64,000 bases of DNA. Source: Turbatrix aceti (lineage: Eukaryota > Nematoda > Chromadorea > Rhabditida > Panagrolaimidae). The stretch lies in assembly GCA_963969345.1 (NCBI GenBank), contig OZ017767.1, forward strand, positions 7,716,739 through 7,780,738, read 5' to 3'. This document shows positions 55,528-64,000 of the stretch, piece by piece (within the stretch, counting starts at the first letter, position 1; each line of letters opens with the position of its first letter). Made by a program: the position numbers and the translations under genes. The notes below the pieces were generated by a model. That model did not search any database. It had not been told where the DNA came from and worked only from the letters and a program-made list of their open reading frames with translations.

Positions 55528-58500
55528 CGTACATTTACGTATACGCGTATTTTAAAAAATAAATATAAACGCCGGTTATTTTTAAAAACGGATTTGCACA
55601 AATTATACCCGCAAGATTGCTTTAATTACAGATGGATGTGAGAAAAATATTCAAGTCTGTATCGTTTCGTCAGGTTTATACATATTTAGAAATGTGTTAG
55701 CGCGGAGGGTAGACTACAGTAAGATCAACCGGAAACAAAAAAAATTACTGCCTAACCAAACGCAAAAAAAATTATGACAGAAACAGACGGTACGTGTCTT
55801 TTTTTATGATAAAAATTAAATATATAAAAAAATGCAAACTGGAATTAATAAAAGTCAAAAAGTCATCCGCATCATTAAAAATAACCACAACCACGAACGT
55901 TCACGTAGATATTTTTTTTTATAAAAATGAACGTTCTCGCGAGAACATGTCATGTGTCATCTACATAAATCCAGAAGTACTTTAGTCCGGTCGGTCTCAC
56001 CTTGGAGTCCAGGTCCGTTGCAGCTGCGAACGTGAACGCGAACGTGAACGCCAAAGACAGAAAAAAAGGTGTTCGTTCCTCGAAGCGCGCGCGGATGCCC
56101 GGAGAAAAAAAGAGAAAAAAGACTCGCAAACAAACTCCTTAATAAATAAAAATTATTTAATTAATTTCCATTGAAAACAACAAAAAAGGATTAATCAGGG
56201 GCACATAGGATGGATTTATAAAGATGAAGTAAGTGTTCGTTCACAATTTCTTTAGTCATCTTCACATCTGGATTTGACTGACCTCGGTGACGCTTACTAC
56301 GTCGAAACACACACCTGAATCCCTTTTTTGCATGACTTTCGGCATTTTGGCGTCGCTGCCGTCGGCGAACGGAAATCCTTCAGGAGAAAAATATCCCCTT
56401 TGCTCGAAGGTAATCGTAATCGTAATTGTGTTCATTTAACATTTTCCAAATGAAATGGCATGCTTCCGAAAAAAAAGATAATCCTCAGGTTGCCATGGTC
56501 TCTGTTTACACAGGAGCAACTTTAGAACAATCAGCCGCGGTCGTACTCTAGCCCCTTAAGCCCCCCTCTCCTCAAATGCCAAGCCAGGTATCCACCCTCC
56601 GGGCCTACTAATGACCCCTGCCAACGCACGCAGTCTCAACGGGATCACGAATCAAAATACCACGTCCGGAGGGTGTAATTATTTATTTATTTACTTACTA
56701 AAAAAAATATTTCTTAGAAAATTTGTAAACTTTTTGACAAACCCTAAAATCAGCGGGGGATGAATTCGGGCAACATTGGAAATACAAAGAAAACAAAAAA
56801 AACACATGCTATCGTATTTTATTTTTTTTTGCGTAAAAATTATTACGTATGCACAAAAATTGTTGTTTTTTTCCGAAAACAAACGCGGGGTTTGAAAAAA
56901 ATGTGAAAAACAGTTGAACAAGATCCTTGTTTTTATTTTTTGCACTTAAAAAGATGTGCGAAAGCTCAAAGCTTTGAAAAACAAGCAATTTGTGTAAATT
57001 AGACATTAAAAGTCATCCCCGACGCATTAAAAATGTAGGAGATTTACTACGTTCAGACTTTTTTAAACCAGAAATCATAAAAAAAGGCAAAGAAAAAAAT
57101 CTGAAATTTTCAAGTCTCAACACGAATTTCTGATTTTCAATTTCGTGGCGAGAGACGACCTTGTTTTTTTTTTGATCGTAATGTTCTTCCGCTTCAAAAA
57201 ACTCATGTGTCATTTAGCCTACATGTTCCAGTGCTGGGTACGTGATGTCGAGTCATCAACGCCCCCCACCCAGAAATGACACTCCCTGCTTGCTCTTCAA
57301 AAATTGCAAAAAATTCCTAATTCTGAATTGAAGCGTAAAACAAGATGCACAAACACGTGTATGGACATCAAAGACGGGCTCGGCTTTCAGGAGAGAAATG
57401 AGGGTTCCTGCATTCTTATTTATACCCCTCTGACTTGGCCTGGACAAAAAAAAAGATAGTGCAGTATTAACGGGATAAGACGAAACATCCAGGGCTATAC
57501 CTGCAGCCGCTAGTTGCCCCGGTGAGAGAAGATTAGAAGGAAGAAAACGAGGAGGACGTCGAGAGGAGTTTCATGCCACCACGTTGCGGCCCCCGTGCGT
57601 TTTGTGGTCACCCTGATAATAACACCACGCTATCCTATCCATCCACGGAAATAGCAGGCAAGCAAGCGGGGTTTTGGATTTGAGGGGGGGGGGATAAAAC
57701 AGAGTACAATTATTAGTGAGTGTGCGCGAGGGGGACGTGTTGGTCTTTTTGGTTGTTCGACTTGGGTAATAAGATTGATTTTTGAAAAATTATGAAAGCA
57801 AAATCAAAATTATGTAGGAAAATATTTATTTTTTTTTGACACAAAAAACTATTTTTTTTTAGCGCGAAAAATAATTATAAAATCAAACTTTTTTAATTGA
57901 GGACAAAAATTTTTTGGATGTACAAAAAGTAAAAAAAAACTTAAATTTGGGGCGTTTTAAAAAAATTTAATTGAAAAAAATACAATAAATTTTTCTCAAA
58001 ACAAAAAACAATTTTTTTTACAACGCGAAAAAAATATACGATAATTTTTTTACAGCGGATAATTTTTTTTTGTTTTTTATACCCCAAATGTTTATCAATT
58101 TTGGTAAAAATCAAAAAAGTCGAACAACAACCAACGCATCTGCCTCGACCAAAGCCCATTGTCCCCAGAAACCATCGACCTTGATTTTTTTATTTTCAAT
58201 CCTATTGATCAAAACTATATCAATGGCGTTAACAATGAGGCTAAAAAAACGCAACTGACGTCCTTGATTTTTTTGAAACTTAAAAAAACCAACCATGCTT
58301 GTCACGAAAACCAAAGACCACTTCAGGACCCCAAAAGTGTTCCAAAAAAAGCAATTTCTAAATATTTCCGACAAAAATCTATGACGCTTTGCTAATTGAG
58401 TACGAAAATAGAAAAAAAAACACTCGAAAAATCGTAACACAGAACTCATGTTAGAAAAAAAGTACAAAGGTTCTCACGCAGTACGGAGCCTGGCACTTCG

Positions 58501-59080
58501 AACCACGTGTTTGCACGCTCGAGTAACACGTAGCTGGTCAGCTGGGAAGGGGATGTGTGCGAGGCAAGGTACATAGGTCCTAATTAGGAATACAGCGTGA
58601 CACGGATAAAAACAAAAACACGGTGCCATCCACCAAGGTGCGGTGAGCGACCGACAACCGGACACCGGGAAAAGTCTTCTTCTATAAGAATAAAATTTAA
58701 AATTGGCATAAGGAGATGATGACACTGCAGTGTACACCGGAGACTGTCTACGTGATCATCTACGCTAACAACCCCCTCGGGCAATAGCGTACACAAGTTA
58801 TTTATGACGGCTATGGGGTATTTGGAGTAACCAAAAAGCGTTTGGCATTGCCAAAAGAGGATCGTTCACTGGCAAATCTCGCATAAACACAGGCTGATGA
58901 ATATTGTACGCCAGACTTTTACGTAGGAAAGAAAAATTTGTGACCGAGATAAATAGAAAATAAAACGTAGGTGAACACCAATTTGACCAAGTGACACAAA
59001 ATAGGATTGGAAATTGAGATTTTGGACCCGAAAAAAAAGATAAGAAAAAAAATCATCTTCGAACGAGTAATGGGTTTTGG
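55528..59080. other. Gene-poor region
   Basis: No credible exon chain. AT-rich stretches (57780-58080) and short GC-richer patches (56080-56110, 56520-56660, 57480-57740) alternate. A 10-bp word CGTCCGGAGG and GGTATCCACCCTCCGG-like sequences near 56590-56680 form a partial inverted pair. Confidence 0.4.
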
Positions 59081-59089
59081 CACGAAAAA

Positions 59090-59320
59090 AATAGGTCTTG
59101 CAGCTAAGAAAAAACAGGTCTGGCAACGAAAAAAAGAAGCAGGTTTTTGAACGAAAAAAAGAAGCGTGTCTTGCAACGAAAAAAAGAAGCGGGTCTTACA
59201 ACGAAAAAAAGAATCGGGTCTTGCAACGAAAAAAAGAAACGGGTCTTGCAACGAAAAAAAAATAAATCTGTCCTGCAACGAAAATAACAAAAAGGTCTTG
59301 CAACGAACAAAAAAACATGG
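59090..59320. repeat. ~28-30-bp minisatellite, about 8 units
   Basis: Units of the type GGTCTTGCAACGAAAAAAAG followed by AAGC or AAAC recur from about 59094 to 59310 with small changes. Because the spacing is often a multiple of three, frames on both strands stay open for 80-150 codons and translate as repeats such as FFRCKTRFFFSLQD. They are not considered genes. Confidence 0.85.
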
Positions 59321-60423
59321 CGCCACAAAAAGCATGAGTCTCGCAGCGAAAAAAATAGCGACCGTAATCTTTTTTTCTGTTGTGAGCATCGTAATTTACG
59401 TCATTTTGTTGCCGCCAAAAAATCACACTTTGAAGCAACAAAAACAAGTCTGATAACAATTTTTGTTTTTGCGAATTAAAAATGAACTTTTTTTGAAATT
59501 AAAATCGTAATCTCTGAATTTCAGAATACTGTACTGTCACGAAGGGGTCTAAAAACAAACTATTAGCGAAAAGAATGTTAATCGTCGGGAGCACCACCCA
59601 TGTTGCACGACCACCTGTCCCGCGCGGGCATCAAAACAGAACGTAAACAGGGGGATGGACGCCTTCCGTGCCAAAACAAAAGAATAAGCATCCTAATGTG
59701 CTCTAATAAGTGAATGAGTGAGATGAGTTATTCGACGCCAAAGCGCAACGGATTTAGCACCGGGCTCCGAGCTTGAGGCTACGTGACACTGGAAAAATTT
59801 GTGATTTTGTTTTAATTAAAGCGGTTAATTAACGGCAAAAATCCCAGAGAACAGGTGTGGCCGATTCGTGATTCGTAACTCGGATGAAAAAAAGGTGCCT
59901 CCTTCATAGGCATAAATATTCATGAGACTTGAGGCCATGGCATGTCGGGGAAGGACGTAAGACGTCGGTGAGGGTACAATGCGGGGGCCAACTAGACTGG
60001 GATTATTTTTACTTATTTTTATTTTCTGTTGACAGGATAATTTTTTTGAGGTGTATAAAATTGTTGTTTCGAAAATTCTTTGTAGCAAACATAAAATCTT
60101 AGAATTTTCCGGAATCTGACCAAAAGTTATTTTTTAACTGAAAAAAAAACTCCGCGGAAGTATTAATTTTTTTTGAGATGGCGTGATTTTTATTTATTAC
60201 TCCAGGTAAAATCAAATTTTCTCGATATCTACTATGCGAACAAAAAAAACCTAATTCGGATAAATTAAGAATAATTTGATTTGTAACCTAAATAAATACA
60301 TAAATACATTTACTATTTACCTGAGCCTGCGTAGGTTTTATGTCATTTTCCTAGGTTTGCTGGTACGAAAAAGATTGATTCCTAAGTTTTGAGAAACTCG
60401 ACAAAAAAAGTACAATTGCAGTT
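59321..60423. other. Gene-poor region
   Basis: No supportable coding or RNA feature. Confidence 0.4.
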
Positions 60424-60624
60424 TTAAAAAAAATTCCAGAAACCAATCTCAAAAACAATAAAAAAAACGCAAACAATGTGGAGCACAAATTGGTACACCA
60501 GCACCAGCACCAGCACCACCGCGCCAGACCAAAAAGACGTCGATGACGCAGATTCGATGATCTCAAGTGTGTACTTGTCTCGTCTCCCCAGGGCACTTTT
60601 TTTCTTGCCACCCTCCTCAGACAT
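60424..60624 (-). CDS. Possible 66-residue single-pass membrane microprotein
   Basis: The ATG at 60624 opens MSEEGGKKKSALGRRDKYTL, a charged cytosolic-type start, followed by a linker and one or two adjoining hydrophobic segments (about residues 35-66, AVVLVLVLVYQFVLHIVCVF) to TAA. A good GT (GAGATTG|GTTTCTGG) near the end would allow splicing to a further exon. The layout is what a small tail-anchored protein looks like, but nothing is recognised and the valine run comes from a CACCAGCACCAGCACCAG microsatellite. Confidence 0.3.
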   Translation of the reverse strand: MSEEGGKKKSALGRRDKYTLEIIESASSTSFWSGAVVLVLVLVYQFVLHIVCVFFIVFEIGFWNFF

Positions 60625-63600
60625 GCGACACCGCAGCTAGGAGCCGCCAGAATCTGCCGACAGGGCGACAGGTTGAAAGCGACAGACACACCACTCGAGA
60701 TAAAGGATTTGAGATACCAACCACTCTGAATTTTAAAAAATTCATATGTACATAAAAATCTAATAAGCTGGTTTTCGAAATATTACGTAAAAAAAAGAAG
60801 TGTAGTTTGGCCTATTTTGTACAGCTCAGTCAAAAACCTGACAAAACAAAAAGTACACATTTTAAATATAAGCAGGTAGTATTTATTATAGCAGAACAAC
60901 AAAGAATTCCGAAAAACGCAACTTTATAATCGTCTGGCAAGCAAGCGACAGAGTTCACCACCGTTCACCGGCACGCACGCAGGTAAAACCCCCTCGAGGC
61001 TGGTTAATTCGGGCATCATCAAATAAGACAACAAAAGGGAGTGTTATTTATTCGGCAACAGAGAAAACAAGGAAAACAAAAAACACGCACGCGACTGGAC
61101 CCGTCCCTTCCGGGTACAAAGCTTGGAAAAAAACAGGTGACAAAAAAGGCGGATTTACCTGGGTACAATCAGAGATAAACCCGGGAAAAAGACGCTCATT
61201 GGCGCTTAATTTACTCATCTGCGTTGGATAATTAATCAAAGAACACAAAAAAGAAGATATGTAGATGCTGAGACGGGATAAATAGTACACCTGTATTATG
61301 TTTGTGCCGAAAAAAAAATATAATTTTATTAATGAATAACAAATTATTTGGAAAAAAAACGTGTAGGTGAGATTTGAAGAAAAAAGAAAGAAAACTTGTT
61401 ATTCAAGTTTTTTGGATGCAAAAGACGTCAAAATGAAGAACAACAAATTTGTGACCTCACAATTTTTTACTTATTTGATGCGCTTGATTTCGAAAAAAAC
61501 CAAGTTGCAACGCGTAACTTGGTTATGTAAATAAATGGCAGTTGCCTAAAAAACAAATTAATGGGGTTCAAAAGTTAGAAAAAACCCAGAAAGGTCACAA
61601 ACAAGTCAAAAAACATTGTAGCGGGGAAATCAGGCATTATGGTGTTTGCAGGCACCCCAAATTTATCCAACTTATCCCACAACGATATTTTGCTTGAAAC
61701 AACTGCCAAGCATCTAGAAACAGCAACTACTGTTTGTTATCTGTTCAGTCCGAGACAGCACTCCAAAAGATCCAAAAATAAGTACATTTACGTGATTGTA
61801 GTCGACTCAGAGAAGCCAAGACAGTCTTCTCCGTGACTAAGACCTCTGATTAGCACCGAAACAAGGCAGGCAACTGTAATACTTCTTCCTTGAAGCCTTC
61901 AAAACATCTCCGATGCCGTCGACTGTCAGCCGTCGACTGTCGAGGTTTCTGCTTTGCTGGGATTAAAAAAAAATGTCACGGGAATGAGAAGGAAAACAAA
62001 CATCTGTTAACCGAAGTTAAAACGACTGCAAAAGCATCACAGAAAAAATGCATGCGTCGGATGCATCAGGTGCTTCTAAATATTATTTTTGGGCACGCGC
62101 TTCTGAAAACTATGTACAAAAGCTGGCAGCACAATATTCGTTCCTTTTTTGGAGTCTTGTCTTGGCATTTGAAAAATGGTGCACCATATTTAGGAAAAAT
62201 CATCTGCACCTGGATGACCGGTCAGGTAGCGGAGCTCGTGCGCGTGATTATTTATGAAATATAATATTTAGTTCCTTTTTTGAAAATGCCAAAATGAGAA
62301 AAATGGGAAATTAAAGGTCAAAGTGCACCGTATCTTAATTCGTGATTAAAAGTGGCACGTGAGTTAAATACCGTAATCTTTACCGTCATCGAGTTTAAAA
62401 AATTTGAAAAAATGCAATTTAGAATTTTTATAAAAAAAACATTTTATACAATTTTTTTAAACCTCAAAAAAATTTTTTTGTTTGAAAAAATAAACTTAAG
62501 AGCAGCTTGAGCGACTTTTACGATTAAAAATAAATCACAGAACACTCTGCAACCATCGATGAATGTATCTAAATATGATCAGCATCATTCATCCCTCTCC
62601 AACCCCCTCCAGTCAGTCCAATGTTGATCAAAACATATTTAGTACCTAAATATCTCTATTTAAAAAATCGCGAACCTGAACGAACACAAAAGGAATGTCA
62701 TCTATGCAAAAAAATATGTACATAGATGACGAAGAAAAAGAATAAAATGTACTATGCGCTCGTTTGTTCTATCGATGGGGTTGGTTATTTGTTCGCTCCC
62801 CGCGTCACGACAACCCATTCTGGGTCTCCTGTGTTTGGACATCTGCGCGTCTCATCTCCCTCAGGCGGTGTCAGACCGGGACCAGACGTCGGGAACGACG
62901 ACCCCCAGCATCAATACATGAGTCTTTTTTTTTGCTTCTGGAAGGCACGTGGAGGCGCGGGATGTTCCGCATGGATGACGAATTAGGACAAAGTACGTAT
63001 ATTTATTATCGAAAAATATGCTTTTCATATTCTATCTATTTTTGACTTGGATCCTCGAAAAAAACTTATATAGAATACAAACGAGGAAGAACAGAAATGA
63101 AAGCTCCAAATGAGTAAAATGAAAAACAGAAATTTATAATAAGTTCTTGTAAAAAAAATAAATTCAAATAAGAGTGCCCGGAAAACTAAAAAAACAGACA
63201 AAAACAAATTTCAAAAGGATAGACTAACACAAAATACAACAATTAAAAATTTATGAAGCATCTATCTACGAAGTTTTACGGTAGCTTTGACGTAAGTAAG
63301 ACAGGGCAACAAATGTGATCACTGATTTTTTAATTGTTTTTGGTTTTGAACTTTGAAGTGGGTTTTTTTGGGCCGGGTGGTATTTTATAAAAAAACGTTT
63401 TTCTTTGTGGATTGTTAAAGAAAAAAAAATTTTTTTGCAACAATTTTTTTCACATCAAAAATGTTGAATTGCTTCCAAAAACCGAAGGCGTGAAACAATT
63501 TGAACAATTTCCGTCAAAGTGCAAAATGCATAATTCATTCACCCACCTTTTTTGCTATTCAAAGAGTTGTTCAAAATTTTATGCACATCTACGTCAAACT

Positions 63601-64000
63601 TTTACCAAATTGAAAATTTGACCTCCATTGTCACCAATTCATTCAGTTAAGTTCCAACAAAAGCGACCAACAAAGCTTTTAGACCAACTTTTTATCATTA
63701 AAATATGTACGTCGCCGGAGAGAACAAAATACAGTCATTGTACATAATTTGTTCCGGAATTATTCATTTTATTCAACAAAAAAATATTTATAATAATAGT
63801 TTCATAATCAGGTGCCCCGCAAAAATTATTCCAATGAGCAAAAGTAAAAAGTTGTGAAACACAAAAAATTATAATGGTAATATTCGTTCTCGAACAAAAT
63901 TAATGCGCATAACTTTTTTTAAAACTTTCGAGTGCAAATCCAAAAAAAAAATGCAGACTGAAGATTACCGACCAAAAATGTATCCAAGTAGCCTTAAAAA
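60625..64000. other. Gene-poor right end of the window
   Basis: AT-rich DNA. Open frames near 61639, 61890 and 62726 have no support from splice sites, composition or similarity. No transposon ends or RNA genes are recognised. Confidence 0.4.

Noticed and set aside
58919..59389. 156-codon minus-strand frame
   Set aside because: It is kept open by the minisatellite. The composition is Phe/Arg repeats without a domain.

Overview
The window is nuclear DNA of a nematode, probably a chromadorean. The evidence is short introns (about 46-60 bp) with TTTTCAG/TTTGCAG acceptors, AT-rich non-coding DNA, a Patched-related (PTR) protein, a nematode-type serpentine receptor, a CHK-kinase-like protein and AATAAA signals. 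Exon models were assembled by hand from reading frame and splice sites. Each complete multi-exon model (all but the partial ptr and formin genes) closes in frame to a stop. Species, and orthology below family level, cannot be fixed from sequence alone.

Layout. 0-5.2 kb: the 5' part of a PTR gene on the minus strand, running off the left edge, with introns full of GTTCGCGAAC-type repeats and nested inverted-repeat elements. 6.1-7.1 kb: AP-1 sigma adaptin. 7.5-12.3 kb: a small membrane protein, a secreted Ig-like protein, a MITE with a perfect 10-bp target duplication, and an unrecognised 320-aa protein. 12.5-16.4 kb: GPATCH1. 16.7-28.6 kb: five minus-strand copies (A-E) of an acetyl-CoA hydrolase/CoA-transferase gene, with a divergent aquaporin on the plus strand between C and D. 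29.4-36.6 kb: a NUDT14-like Nudix hydrolase, a COMM-domain protein whose intron holds two large palindromic elements, and EI24/EPG-4. 36.8-43 kb: a formin. 44.3-49 kb: a CHK-kinase-like protein with both catalytic aspartates replaced, and a seven-TM receptor. 49-64 kb: gene-poor DNA with a 3.36-kb inverted-repeat element, a minisatellite and a few doubtful small ORFs.

Most single-copy genes are housekeeping (clathrin adaptor, splicing-associated G-patch protein, autophagy membrane protein, actin nucleator, nucleotide-sugar hydrolase). The accessory content is the five-copy CoA-transferase array, which shows strong signs of gene conversion and of intron gain or loss, and a dense population of non-autonomous palindromic elements lying mostly in introns. 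No autonomous transposase, rRNA, confident tRNA or CRISPR was found.
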